A stretch of 64,000 nt of DNA from Serripes groenlandicus (Eukaryota > Mollusca > Bivalvia > Cardiida > Cardiidae), in contig JASEVX010000033.1 in the NCBI GenBank assembly GCA_031761405.1, positions 862,522-926,521 on the forward strand, in the 5' to 3' direction. Of the stretch, positions 9,440-19,057 are shown in pieces. The position numbers and the translations under genes were made by a program. The notes under the pieces were generated by a model. That model ran no database searches. It had not been told where the DNA came from and worked only from the letters and a program-made list of their open reading frames with translations. Position 1 is the stretch's first letter; each line of letters opens with the position of its first letter.

Positions 9440-9624
9440 CATATCTTTGTAAACATTAGGAAAAGGGATAAATTGCTTATAAAGAACAATTTCTTTTTTT
9501 GCCACAATGTTTTCAACTCTGTTTTATAATTATACTACATTTAAAGAGAGTTACCTTAATTGTTTGAACATGTTGTTTTTCCAAAGTTGTCTGTTACGAT
9601 TTGATTTATGTGGGAAAGGGTTAA
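9440..9624 (+). mobile_element. TTAA-MITE, left end lost
   Basis: Hairpin arms AAATTGCTTATAAAGAACAATTT, then TATGTGGGAAAGGG and TTAA at 9621-9624. The L-end is missing. Between 9036 and 9440 only a short hairpin-arm fragment (9310-9390) is recognisable. Confidence 0.65.
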
Positions 9625-9763
9625 GGGTAGATAGGGATGATAAAAAAATACCATCAAATTACCTGTCTGTACATTATAGGTAAAAAAAGTTTTTTAGATA
9701 TGCCAATTTTATCTATTTGCCTGACACATTTCTGTTTGAATGATTGGGCTCGGTTAATGTACT

Positions 9764-9935
9764 TTCACCCTTTTCCACATACAACACATCTTCAGCAGAC
9801 AGCTGATGTCTCTATGAATGAAAGTATATTTATTGAATAGTGTTTGAAATATTTTGGAAAATGGAGAAATTGCTCATTATGAACCATTTCTTCCTTTGAA
9901 ATGTTTTCATAATTTGTCTGATGAGAAAGCATGGC
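9764..9935 (-). mobile_element. TTAA-MITE, old, shortened
   Basis: R-end CCCTTTTCCACATACAACAC, a shortened middle, hairpin arms GAAATTGCTCATTATGAACC, and a decayed L-end. Confidence 0.6.
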
Positions 9936-10649
9936 TAAATCTTCTTTTTGCTTAGGATAATGTTGGTATTTTGTTGGCATATTGTTTATTTGCTCGACAA
10001 TTCGAAGAATATGAGAGCTATAAAATGAGTATAGGTGCTACCTATTTCGGGAAAACATTTATTAACTTTTGCGATCAGTAAATCATTCCCCGTGAACTAC
10101 AGTTAGCCCCTTGCTTGCAGCACGATTCCTACCGTCCTAAGCAAAGAAAATAAAAATCATCATCGGGTTAAGCATATATTTAACTTTAGAAATATGGCCA
10201 AGATAAAATCCATGAAATTATGATGACAGGTACAAAAAAATAATCAACTTGCCCTTCATTAAGTACTTCCAATGAAATGATTCCATAATTTACGGAATAA
10301 CATTTGTGACAAATCAAATATTCTTTCTGTCGTTTTCCTTTCAAATGGTTATTTATTCATCATATGCGTTACACTAATAGAATGACGTCATATTACAGAA
10401 ATTTGGATTTGTAACTTCCGGTTAGTCGGAAAACCCTTATCAGTATTTATTTGAACTCGTTTTAAAAATAGACGACAAGTGTTATTACACGCAAATTATT
10501 ACATATAAAATAACTTGTGCTTTAATAATTTCCTCTAGAAGTTCGATATTTATTTTTTCATTCAATCAAAACGTAGCAGAAATGTGACTGCATTGAAAAA
10601 TCCACTCTGCACATAATTTTTGGAAAGACGGTATAGCAAAGCTTTGTAA
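9936..10649. other. Intron segment without recognised features
   Basis: AT-rich sequence with no convincing exon, repeat or RNA that I can identify. It lies in the intron between 8424 and 14248. Confidence 0.5.
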
Positions 10650-11360
10650 AGGTCATACACATTACCTATTGACGGGAAACATGGCCGTCGATTTTTTACC
10701 CGTACTACTCACCCCGGCGTTGGCATCATCGTCGGAGTCCGTGCCACACCTTGGTTAAGGTTTTGTATGCAAGTACTTAAATACTACATGTATTGCATTG
10801 AAACTTTCTTCAACCCTTTACCCAACTATCACATCTAAGTAGATTATCAAGTAAGATAACTCTATCCTGCATATTATGCAAGTTATGGCCCTTTCTTTAC
10901 CTAGAAATTTGGCTAAAGTTTTGCATGCAACTACATTAAGAGTCCATATCCTATAGTATTTAGTTCATGCATTGCTTTGAAACTTTATACAACCCTTCCC
11001 AACTATCACACCTATGCTAATTTTCAAGTTAAATAACTCGATCATGCACTTTATGCAAGTTAAGGCCCTTTCTGGTTAAGTAACTACTTGATGCAATGCA
11101 TTGAAACTTTTTACAGCCCATCCAAACCATCACACCTATGTAAACAATCAAGTATAATAACTCTATCCAGCATATAATGCAAATTATGGCCCCTTTTTTA
11201 CTTAAAAATTATGGTTGATGTTTTGCATGCAGCAACATATCTCAGTAACTACTTGAAGCATTGTATTGAAACTTATACAACCCTTTCCAATTACACAACT
11301 ATATACAATACCAATTAAGATAACTATATCCTGCATATGGTGCAAATTGTTGCCCTCTTA
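10650..11360 (+). mobile_element. Helentron/pearl-like element remnant with degenerate core repeats
   Basis: A 5' stem GACGG...CCGTC near 10670 precedes CCCCGGCGTTGGCATCATCG and CACACCTTGGTTAAGGTTTTG. Degenerate core units follow, with the recurring phrases TGCAAGTTATGGCCC and GCATTGAAACTTT (anchors near 10876, 11053, 11178, 11339). The 3' end is not evident; another element starts at 11361. Confidence 0.5.
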
Positions 11361-11922
11361 AGCTCACCTGAGCACAAGGTGAGTTATTGACCTCACCAGA
11401 ATTCCTTCAAATTTTTGGAATCTATGCATAATTCTGGTTTCCATGGCAACGAAACGAAACAAACCTTTAAAATTCTTCTTCTCCCAAACTGATTGCCAGA
11501 TTTTCAAATAATTTTGTAGAAATGTTCCTTGGATGACCCTCTTTCAGATTCCTTCAATTTTTGCCTTACCATGGCTATAGTGAAAACTGAAAGTGTCAGG
11601 CCGATTTTCAAATAGATTTGTTGAAATATTCCTAAGTTGACCCACTATCAGATTCCTTAAAGCCATGTTTATTGGTCGAAAAACATGGCCGCCACAGGAT
11701 ATGGCTTTACTGAAAACTTGAAAAATCTTCTTCTCCGAAAGTGTTTGGCCGATTTTCAAATAATTTTGTAGAAATATTCCTAGGGTGACCCTCTATCAGA
11801 TTCCTTCAAGCCATGTTGATTGGTCGAAATATATGGCCTCCAGTGGGCGGGGCTTATATGGCTAAAGTGAAAAAAAAATTAAATCAGGTGAACGATCCAG
11901 GGCCATCACGGCCAGCTCTTGT
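11361..11922 (+). mobile_element. Helentron/pearl-like element, AGCTCACC family
   Basis: 5' AGCTCACCTG pairs with AAGGTGAG to form the terminal hairpin. The body has repeated units GAAATATTCCTAGGGTGACCC and CAAGCCATGTTGATTGGTCG. The 3' side has CAGGTGAACGATCCAGGG, hairpin GGCCATCACGGCC and AGCTCTTGT. Related copies are at 22350, 37797, 40880 and 43715. Confidence 0.65.
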
Positions 11923-12105
11923 TCATTCTTTTATATTCTGTTATAGTGGTGAGATAATGTCTAAAAATTTTGTAATTAAAAAACGATCAGGTGAGTATTT
12001 GAGCAAAAGTTGTTAAATGTGGGAAGGAAATTATTTCTTGATAAGCAGTAACAGTTGACATAATCACTCTCTAACTCTTTTTTCTCCCAACAGTCTTCAC
12101 CATAA

Positions 12106-12319
12106 ATAACCCTTTTTTATCTGCAGACACATTTTGACACAATAGCAGCAGACGACTTTTGAAAACATTGTGGCCATGATGAGCAATTTCTCATTTGGCC
12201 ACAATGTTTTCTACTTTATTTAACAATTAAGCTATTTTTTATGGAGATTTTTCAGGTTTTTGTCACTATGCTTTCAACGTGGTCTGCTGCAGAATTGTTT
12301 TTACGCGAGAAAGGGTTAA
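12106..12319 (+). mobile_element. TTAA-MITE, variant subfamily
   Basis: Shares ACACATTTTGACACAATAGC and CAGGTTTTTGTCAC with 1707, 29462 and 56281. The hairpin is shortened to GTGGCCATGATGAGC. The right TTAA is intact. Confidence 0.8.
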
Positions 12320-12356
12320 GTAGATCTGAGTCTTGACCATAGGAAGGTCTGCTGCT

Positions 12357-12501
12357 AACTTTTCGCTACATTCAGACACATTTTGACGCATCTGTAGCAG
12401 ACAATCTTTAAAACATTGTGCCAAAGGGAGAAGTTGCTCATGATTCAAAGTTGTCTTCTGCAGATGAGTTAAAATGCTATTGTGGTTTGGAAAAGTGTTT
12501 A
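12357..12501 (+). mobile_element. TTAA-MITE deletion derivative
   Basis: The L-end (TTCAGACACATTTTGACGC) and hairpin 5' arm are joined directly to the right-end box TTCAAAGTTGTCTTCTGCAG. The 3' half of the hairpin and the middle are missing. Confidence 0.55.
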
Positions 12502-12684
12502 CTTATGGTGGTTATGAAACATGATAAGCTCTGAGCCCCGGCTGCAATTTTCTCATTTTAAAGATTTTAATAAAGATAAATGGATTTTAAATTCATTAAT
12601 ATATTGCTTGTAAAATTTGTATAACAGGCACTCATTATGCTTGGGGTTGGGAATAAATGATTGGCATTCTAATTTTTTTATCAA

Positions 12685-12897
12685 CAACACTTTCCCATGT
12701 GCAGATTTTGTTGTAGCTGTAGCCATGTAGCTAAAGGACTATTAGCCATTTCTCCTTTTGCCCCACAATGTTTTCATCTCTTTTCAATGAATATATTATT
12801 TGACTTACCGGTAGATAATAAAGATTTTCTACATTTTAACCTCATATTGCTCGAAGTCATTGGTTGCGTATTTGTTGTATGTGAGCAAGGGTCAACC
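12685..12897 (+). mobile_element. TTAA-MITE, old
   Basis: ACTTTCCCATGTGCAG left and TGTATGTGAGCAAGGG right. The 3' hairpin arm ATTTCTCCTTTTGCC is kept. Confidence 0.55.
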
Positions 12898-13103
12898 TTT
12901 ACACTTTCCCACATACAACAAATCTGAAGCAGACGACTTTGAAAATATCTTATAAAAAATGTGAAAAATCTCGGACACTTAAATCATTAAATGGAGTTGA
13001 AAACATTGTTGCAAATGATGAGCAATTTCACCTTTGCCACAATGTTTTCCAAATTTGTCTGCTGCAGAGGCCTCTGAAAGCGTCTATATGTGGGAAGGGT
13101 TAA
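12897..13103 (-). mobile_element. TTAA-MITE
   Basis: Directly abuts the previous copy in inverse orientation. R-end CATACAACAAATCTGAAGC, L-end GAAAGCGTCTATATGTGGG, right TTAA at 13100-13103. The hairpin stem has been shortened. Confidence 0.8.
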
Positions 13104-13228
13104 CTATAATTGGTCTGCTTTGGGTGGTCCCTTACCTGCATGATGACTTCATAAATTCATCATTGTCAAAAAAAGGTCGATTTTAAATTTGATAATCTTC
13201 AATAGAGATGTAGCAATTGAAATTCAAG

Positions 13229-13696
13229 TTAACTTTTCCCGTCTGCATCAGACAACCCTCAAAACATCTAGGCGAAAATATGAAAAATCTCTGTAAATGA
13301 AAGTGTAATTTATGAAAAGATTTGATAACATTGTGGCCAAAGAATGCATTTTTCATAATGAGCAATTTCTTCTGTTGCAATAAGCCGAGCCCCAGTAGCT
13401 CAGTCGGTAGCGACGCAGGCTGTCAATCCAGTGGTTGTGAGTTCAAATCCCGGCTCGGCCAACTTTCTTTCCGACGATTGACAAAAGTCAATGCGACATG
13501 CATCATTCGTCTTCCACCAATGGGCTAAGTCTATGTGGAAAAGCAGCCAGTTGCTTGGGAAGATTGTTGTGTGGAGTACTGGTGTGAGAAAACCAGGAAA
13601 TTCATGAGTAGGTGAACTGGCCGCCGTGATATAACTGAAAAATTGTTAAATACGGCATTAAACCCCAATCAATCAATCTGTATTAGAAAAGGTTAA
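13229..13696 (-). mobile_element. TTAA-MITE split by a SINE
   Basis: TTAA at both outer edges. The MITE runs 13229 to about 13382, breaks off in the 3' hairpin arm (TTTCTTCTGTTGCAA), and resumes at about 13679 with TGTATTAGAAAAGG. The SINE lies between. Confidence 0.75.
13383..13678 (+). mobile_element. tRNA-derived SINE, full length with foldable tRNA head
   Basis: The head (13384-13459) has acceptor-like arms GCCGAGC and GCTCGGC, an A box TAGCTCAGTCGGTAG and a B box GAGTTCAAATCC, so a tRNA scanner may call it a tRNA pseudogene. The body ends in GGCATTAAACCCC and the tail in CAATCAATC. It is the best-preserved head of this family here, possibly a V-type molluscan SINE such as RUDI; subclass not verified. 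Confidence 0.88.
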
Positions 13697-13800
13697 CACA
13701 CATGAAGATGCATTTTGATACATCTGCAGCAGATGAATATTGAAAACATTGTTGCAACAGGAGAAATTTCTCATAATAGCACACTATTTGTCCTTGCTGT
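13693..13800 (+). mobile_element. TTAA-MITE left half
   Basis: Begins at the TTAA that closes the SINE-split copy. CATCTGCAGCAGATGAATATT and the hairpin 5' arm are present, then the similarity fades. From 13800 to 14160 nothing is recognised. Confidence 0.55.
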
Positions 13801-14160
13801 TTTGAATTGCTTGCTATCATGCAGACACTAGTTATTCAACCAATTCACTAAACATACTGGGTTATTCATTTGGAATAGTTATATTGTTAAGATTAACCTT
13901 TTTTATGACACTGACCTTGGTTTAAACTTCTTTATTTTTCATTGATTGCGAAACAAGTTTTCAGCTTAAATAATCGCTCAATGTCTGTATCCTGGAGACG
14001 TAACAAGTACTTGTGCTTATTGTGCAGCACTCTACCACTGCCTTTCAGGATACATATAGGAATCACTTTTCCAATGTCAAACTTTCTTTTATCGACATGT
14101 TGAAGGTGACACGTTTAATTGTTCCTTTGAATGTTGCTTAAGTATAGAAAGACTATTGAA

Positions 14161-14227
14161 TTAACCCTTTCCCACATACAAACGCTTTCAGACACCTGCA
14201 AGTTTGTCGTATGTTGTTAAGGATTAA
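14161..14227 (+). mobile_element. 67-bp mini TTAA-MITE beside a PAR-3 splice acceptor
   Basis: TTAA on both sides. It retains only the L-end (CATACAAACGCTTTCAGAC) and R-end (GTTTGTCGTATG) fused together, with the entire middle deleted. Its right TTAA ends 20 bp before the exon at 14248, so its terminal TTAAC falls where a branch point is expected. Confidence 0.8.
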
Positions 14228-14247
14228 CATGCTCACTCTCATTACAG

Positions 14248-14446
14248 CTTCTAGCCGATTTTGAAGAGCAAGGGGGACCGGCTCTACATCACAATGGTGA
14301 TGGACAGAGTGTGAGCTCGGCTGGTACCACTAGTCCGGATATATTCCAGACTGAAGCGCTCCATCACAAACAACATCACAGGAGTAGAGGTTACTCGTTT
14401 GACAGCACTAATGATGTTGTTGTTACGGAAACAGATATATCATCAG
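14248..14446 (+). CDS. PARD3: PAR-3 exon: end of CR1 and start of linker
   Basis: Sixty-six codons plus one base, after CTCATTACAG and before GTAAAG, entering at phase 0 and leaving at phase 1. It encodes Leu-Leu-Ala-Asp-Phe-Glu-Glu-Gln, then a His-Asn-Gly-Asp-Gly stretch and Ser-Ser-Ala-Gly-Thr-Thr-Ser-Pro-Asp-Ile-Phe. Vertebrate PAR-3 has VAVFDEQDP, HHGGDG and SSTGTQSPEIFG in the same order at about residues 75-110, which makes the identification firm. A His/Gln-rich patch and a Ser/Thr-rich end follow and look disordered. Confidence 0.93.
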
Positions 14447-14454
14447 GTAAAGAA

Positions 14455-14850
14455 ACACTTGCATTGACATAAATAAGCAATTTCTCCTTACATTAGGCGT
14501 TGTGAGTTCGAACCCCAGCTCGGCAAACATTCTTTCCGATGTTTGACAAAAGTCACTGTGACAAGCCTCATTTGTTTTCCACCAATGGGCTAACAGACTA
14601 TATGGAAAAGCAGCCAGTTGCTTGGAAAAAATGTTGTGTGAAGTACTGGTGTGAGAAAGCCAGGAAACACATGAGTAGATGAACTGGCCGCCATGATATG
14701 ATTGCCAAATTGTTGAAAACTGCGTTAAACCCCAATCAATCAATCCTTACTTTAGCTGCAATGTTTTCAACTCTGTTCTCTTATTAAACTCTCATTTATG
14801 GAGATTTTCGAAATTTGTGCCTATTTGTTTACTAACTAATATTCTGCAAA
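14455..14850 (+). mobile_element. TTAA-MITE remnant split by a SINE
   Basis: The 3' hairpin arm AGCAATTTCTCCTTAC is interrupted; the sequence continues after the SINE as TTTAGCTGCAATGTTTTCAA and the TTTATGGAGATTTTC block. Both termini are lost. Confidence 0.65.
14487..14746 (+). mobile_element. SINE (AATC-tail family), 5' truncated in the head
   Basis: Starts inside the B-box region (GAGTTCGAACCCC) and ends with CAATCAATC. The flanking CCTTAC on both sides is a likely short target duplication. Confidence 0.8.
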
Positions 14851-15085
14851 ATTTAAATTGTTTTAATTGAAATGGTTAAATACCTTCATTTAGTTCATAA
14901 GACAAACCAAAAGAATATTACAGTAATTGCTGTTTTAATTACATGTAAACTGTATTGGAATTTTACTTAACCATTTTCCTCATAGAGACACTTTCTGATG
15001 CATCTGCAGCAGGCAACCTTTGAAGATATTTTGGTTAAATGAGAATGAGCAATTTAACCTTTTGCCACAATTGATTCATCTATTT

Positions 15086-16653
15086 AGCTCGACTTTTGAA
15101 AAAAACGAGAGCTATTGTCATGACCCTCGTGTCGGCGGCGGCGGTGTGGTCGTCCGGTTAAGGTTTTTTGTTTAGCTCAGCTTTTTTATACGCCCGTTTT
15201 GAAAAAACGGATCGTATTATAGTTTTACCTGCGTCCAGTATGTTGTCAGCTCAATGACTTTAGAAGCCTTTGTCCAATCATCACTAATTTAGTCAGAATG
15301 TGTATTGGGATAATATCTCGGACAAGTTCGATAACTAGCCATATCGCTTTAGTCAATCAAGAGTTATCGCCCTTTAATTATAGAAATTACCCAAAATTAG
15401 TCTTGTCAGCTCAATAACTTAAGAAGCCTTGGTCAAATGATCATTAAATTTTGTCAGAATGTGTATTGGGCTAATATCTCGGACAAGTTCGATAACTAGC
15501 CATATCGCTTCAGTCAATCAAGAGTTATAGCCCTTTTATTATAGAAATTACCCAAAATTGGTCTTGTCAGCTCAATAACTTAAGAAGCCTTTGTCCAATC
15601 ATCACTAAATTTAGTCAGAATATGTATTGGGATAATATCTCGGACAAGTTCGATAACTAGCTATATCGCTTAAGTCAATCAAGAGTTATCACCCTTTAAT
15701 TATAGAAATTACCAAAAATTTATCTTGTCGGCTCAATAACTTTAGAAGCCTTTGCCCAATCATCACTAAATTTAGTCAGAATGTGTATTGGCATCTTGGA
15801 CAAGTTCGATAACTAGCCATATCACTTTAGTCAATCAAGAGTTACTGCCCTTTAATTATAGAAATTACCTAAAATTGGTCTTGTCAGCTCAATAAAATTA
15901 GGAGCCTTTGTCCAATCATCACTAAATTTGGTCAGAATGTGTATTGGCATAATAACTCGGACAAGTTCGATAACTAACCATATCGCTTAAGTCAATTGAG
16001 AGTTATCGCCCTTTAATTATAGAAATTACCTAAAATTGGTCTTTAGAAGCCTTTATCCAATCATTACTAAATTTGGTCAGAATGTGTATTGGCATAATAT
16101 CTCGGATGATTTTGATAACTAGTCATATCGCTTTAGTCAATCGAGAGTTATCCTTCTTTAATTATAGAAATTACCTAAAATTGGTCAAGTCAGCTCAATT
16201 TCTTTAGGAGCTTTTGTCCAATCATCACCAAATTTGGTCAGAATGTGTATTGGCGTAATATCTTGGACAAGTTAGATAACTAGCCATATTGCTCCAGTCG
16301 ATAGAGAGTTATTGCCCTTTAATTATAGAAATTACCTAAAATTGTTCTTGTCAGCTAAATAACTTGTTAAGCCTTTATCCAATCATCACCAAATTTAGAC
16401 AATATGTTTATGGGCAGAATATCTTGGTCACGTTTGATAACTTACAACGTTATCTTAGTCACTACACAATTATGTCTCTCGATATGGCCAAAACTGTACT
16501 AACAGTGTCCGCTCTCTAAGTTTGGCTGTCGTACAACCAATTACTACTATACTTGGTCTCAAAAAAACAGGACAGGCGTATTTTGTGACATTTGGCGCTC
16601 TTGTTCTTTCTGTTTTCTATCAGTCGAGCGTCTGTGCCGTACGCGGTGCTCTT
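15086..16653 (+). mobile_element. Helentron-like element, AGCTCGAC family, host of a second one
   Basis: 5' AGCTCGACTTTTG...CGAGAGCT forms a hairpin, followed by a GGCGGCGGCGG run. After the inner element the 3' side resumes with CAGTCGAGCG (inverse of the 5' end), a small stem and GGTGCTCTTTT. Confidence 0.55.
15187..16604 (+). mobile_element. Helentron/pearl-like element with eight core repeats
   Basis: 5' TATACGCCCGTTTT pairs with AAAACGG...CGTATTATAG. Eight units of about 160 bp follow (AGAAGCCTTTGTCC-type anchors near 15261, 15421, 15582, 15743, 15899, 16044, 16204, 16365), each with TAATTATAGAAATTACC. The 3' side has CAGGCGTATTTTG (inverse of the 5' end) and GGCGCTCTTGT. Confidence 0.75.
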
Positions 16654-16769
16654 TTTAAAAAATATCCTTACATTTATAAAAAAAAATGTTATTTTTGTCT
16701 TGATTTTTTCAAAATCATCTGCTACAGATTTGTTGTATGTCGCAATAGGTTAAGGATGCTGTTGAATTA

Positions 16770-16998
16770 TTAACCCTTTCCCCCAATAGACGCTTTCTGA
16801 CGTCTCTGCAGCAGACGGCTTTTTGAAAACATAGTGACAAAAGAAGAAATTGCACAAAACGTGCAATTTCTCCTTTTGCCACAATGTTTTCGACTTTTTG
16901 TCATAGGTTATCCATTCAATTATGGAGATTTTCTATGTTTTGACAAAATACGTTCAAAGTCGTCTGTTGAAGAATTGTCGTATGAGGGAAAGGGTTAA
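16770..16998 (+). mobile_element. TTAA-MITE, intact 229 bp
   Basis: Young copy; the hairpin with loop AAAAC is identical to the reference. The R-end box has CTGTTGAAG in place of CTGCTGCAG. Confidence 0.94.
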
Positions 16999-17282
16999 GT
17001 ACCTATTTTATCATATCACTTAATAGATCTTGAAACAAATCATTTAGCTAAAAAGACAACGTAATATAATAATATTACAGTATATCATTGCTTAGCACCA
17101 CTGTAGCATTTTCATGTAAACTGTTTTGGACTTTTCCTTAAGGATATATTCTGTTGAATTATTTAGTACCTATTTTGTCATATCACTTAGAAAATCTTGA
17201 AACAAATCATAAAACTAAGAAAAATAGCTTCTTCTGTATTTCCCTGTACACAGAGAAGCACACACCTTTAACCCTCCCTTAC

Positions 17283-17512
17283 TTAACACTTTCCCTCATA
17301 CGACAATTCTGCAGCAGACAACTTTGAACATGATTTGTCAAAACATAGAAAATCTCCATAATTGAATGGATAACCCATGACAAAAAGTGGAAAACATTGT
17401 GTCAAAAGGAGAAATTGCACGTTTTGTGCAATTTCTTCTTTTGTCACTATGTTTTCAAAAAGCTGTCTGCTGCAGAGGCGTCAGAAAGCGTCTATATAAG
17501 GGAAAGGGTTAA
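17283..17512 (-). mobile_element. TTAA-MITE immediately upstream of a PAR-3 exon
   Basis: Intact 230 bp with TTAA on both sides. Its right end lies 28 bp before exon 17541, so the MITE edge borders the branch-point and pyrimidine-tract region. Opposite in orientation to the copy on the far side of the exon. Confidence 0.94.
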
Positions 17513-17540
17513 TAGAACTCTGTGGAACAATTATTTCCAG

Positions 17541-17689
17541 GTTCAGGATTAACGGTTAGAAGGGGTAGTGAGCCCACACTGAATGTACTCGAGAACGGAG
17601 ATGGAATTAACAATGACAAGCCAACAGCTAATGGTCCACTCAGTCCGCTTAGTTCTGATCTGGATGAAAACCTGAACCAGAAAAAACAG
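17541..17689 (+). CDS. PARD3: PAR-3 exon with 14-3-3/PAR-1-type site and GC splice donor
   Basis: Enters at phase 1 after TTATTTCCAG and encodes, with the carried base, 50 codons. The segment Val-Arg-Arg-Gly-Ser-Glu-Pro-Thr-Leu aligns with VRRSSDPAL of vertebrate PAR-3, where the serine is a reported 14-3-3-binding, PAR-1/MARK-type site; the RxxSxP pattern is kept here. The rest is Asn/Pro/Ser-rich linker. The best donor is CAG|GCAAGT, a GC-AG intron with otherwise perfect consensus. It leaves phase 0, matching the next visible exon. A GT donor 4 bases later would break the frame. The exon length (149) is not a multiple of three, so skipping would shift the frame. Confidence 0.9.
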
Positions 17690-17695
17690 GCAAGT
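17690..17695 (+). other. PARD3: GC-type 5' splice site
   Basis: GCAAGT following CAG. GC donors are a known minor class and usually show extra-strong consensus at the other positions, as here. Phase compatibility with the exon at 61366 favours this over the GT at 17694-17695. Confidence 0.7.
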
Positions 17696-17713
17696 AAAAA
17701 ATGGCATATTACA

Positions 17714-17942
17714 TTAACCCTATCCCTCATATAGCATTTTCTGACGCCTCTGCAGCAGACAGCTTTTTGAAAACATAGTGACAAAAGAAGAAATTGCTCA
17801 AAACGAGCAATTTCTCCTTTTGACACAATGTTTTCTACTTTTTGTCATAGGTTATCCATTCAGTTATAGAGATTTTCTATTTTTTGACAAAATATGTTCA
17901 AAGTCGTCTGCTGCAGAATTGTCATATGAGGGAAAGGGCTAA
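17714..17942 (+). mobile_element. TTAA-MITE immediately downstream of a PAR-3 exon
   Basis: Starts 24 bp after the GC donor. 229 bp, left TTAA intact, right mutated to CTAA. The L-end lacks GACGC (TATAGCATTTTCTGACGCC). Hairpin stem with loop AAAAC. Inverse to the copy at 17283. Confidence 0.93.
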
Positions 17943-18069
17943 TGTTGTACTGGGTATAATGTTGATGAGAGTTTGTATCAAAACTCACTCAGGAGGCATC
18001 TTTTTGTAGCTCGAAAACCCTTTTCCACATGAATACACATCTTCACTCAGCTGTAGCACTTGTGTGGTT

Positions 18070-18295
18070 TTTTCCCTTTCCCACATGTAGAGGCTTCCTT
18101 ATGCCTCTGCAGCATCAGACTTTTGATAAAAAGGAGATATTGATCATTATGATTGTAACTTTGCCACAATGCTTTCAACTCTTAATCAATAATTACACTT
18201 TCATTAATACATATTTTCCATAGTTTTTGCTCGGACGAGTTCAAAGTCATCAGCTGCAGAGGGATAAGAGGTGTCTGTTTATGGGAAAGGGTTAA
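18070..18295 (+). mobile_element. TTAA-MITE, diverged
   Basis: The left target is replaced by TTTT; the right TTAA is at 18292-18295. A second decayed terminus (CCCTTTTCCACATGAATAC) lies just upstream at about 18018. Confidence 0.7.
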
Positions 18296-18418
18296 ATACC
18301 TTTTTTGTGGTAGTCTATCAATTACCAAATATGCCCATTTTCGGAGATTTCCAAATTGAAAATATGTAATGAAAAGATCGACTGACAATACTGGTACATG
18401 TACTGGGAACTGAAAGGA

Positions 18419-18648
18419 TTAACCCTTTTCCCTCATATGACATTTCTGCAGCAGACGACTTTCAACATATTTTGTCAAGAAATAGAAAATCTCTATAATT
18501 GAATGGATAACCTATGACTAAAAGTAGAAAACATTGTGGCAAAAGGAGAAATTGCTCGTTTTGAGCAATTTCTTCTTTTGTCACAATGTTTTCAAAAGCC
18601 GTCTGCTGCAGAGGCGTCAGAAAGCGTCTATATGAGGGAAAGGGTTAA
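18419..18648 (-). mobile_element. TTAA-MITE, intact 230 bp
   Basis: Perfect target sites and termini. Carries the best stem-loop in this part of the window (18527-18593). Confidence 0.95.
18527..18593 (+). other. 67-nt stem-loop inside an intronic TTAA-MITE
   Basis: On the + strand, which is the PAR-3 transcript strand, the two 31-nt arms pair at every position (29 Watson-Crick, 2 G-U) around a GTTTT loop. The size resembles a miRNA precursor. No evidence of processing is available; it is a property of the transposon. Confidence 0.7.
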
Positions 18649-18663
18649 AGAAAGGGAAATGAG

Positions 18664-18880
18664 TTAACCCTATCTTACATGCATCCAATTTGCTCCAGAC
18701 AAGTTTCAAAACATCGAGATAAAAACAATGACAAATCTCTATAAATGAAAGTATAATTATTAAATAGAGTTGAAAACATTGTGGCATAAGAAGAAATTAC
18801 TCACAATGCTCGTTTCGTCACAATGTTTTCAATAGACGGACGGATGCAGCAAGATGGGACTGCATGTTGGAAAGGGTTTC
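18664..18880 (-). mobile_element. TTAA-MITE, diverged
   Basis: Left TTAA present, R-end poorly kept (CATCCAATTTGCTCCAGAC), right end GTTGGAAAGGGTTTC. The hairpin is weakened by ACTCACAATGCTC. Confidence 0.7.
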
Positions 18881-19057
18881 CATTAATGTATGATGAATTT
18901 TAAATCTGTTTTGACTGTAAATGACCCCTAAAAGCCCTTTCAAGATGTAAAATGTTTGTGGCTAACCTGAGGATTTGATATTCAAATGACTGTCAATCTG
19001 ATATGGAGGATGAGTTTTCTGTCATTTAATATCACTGACCCTTATCCATCATTTGAT

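Larger units (their letters stand above)
14967..16753 (+). mobile_element. TTAA-MITE split by nested Helentron-like elements
   Basis: The left part 14967-15085 has the L-end and a degenerate hairpin; the right part from about 16654 has the R-end (CATCTGCTACAGATTTGTTG) and TTAA at 16750-16753. About 1.57 kb of other elements lies between. Confidence 0.75.

Noticed and set aside
13384..13459. A genuine tRNA gene
   Set aside because: The tRNA-like part is fused to a SINE body and AATC tail that recur at many sites here, so it is a SINE head.
17694..17695. GT donor 4 bases after the chosen GC donor
   Set aside because: Its use would leave phase 1, not fitting the exon at 61366, and its consensus (GCAA|GTAAAA) is poorer than CAG|GCAAGT.
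17522..17734. A 70-codon frame spanning the third PAR-3 exon
   Set aside because: Its ATG and end lie outside the splice sites. Only 17541-17689 is supported as coding; the flanks belong to the intron and the adjacent MITE.
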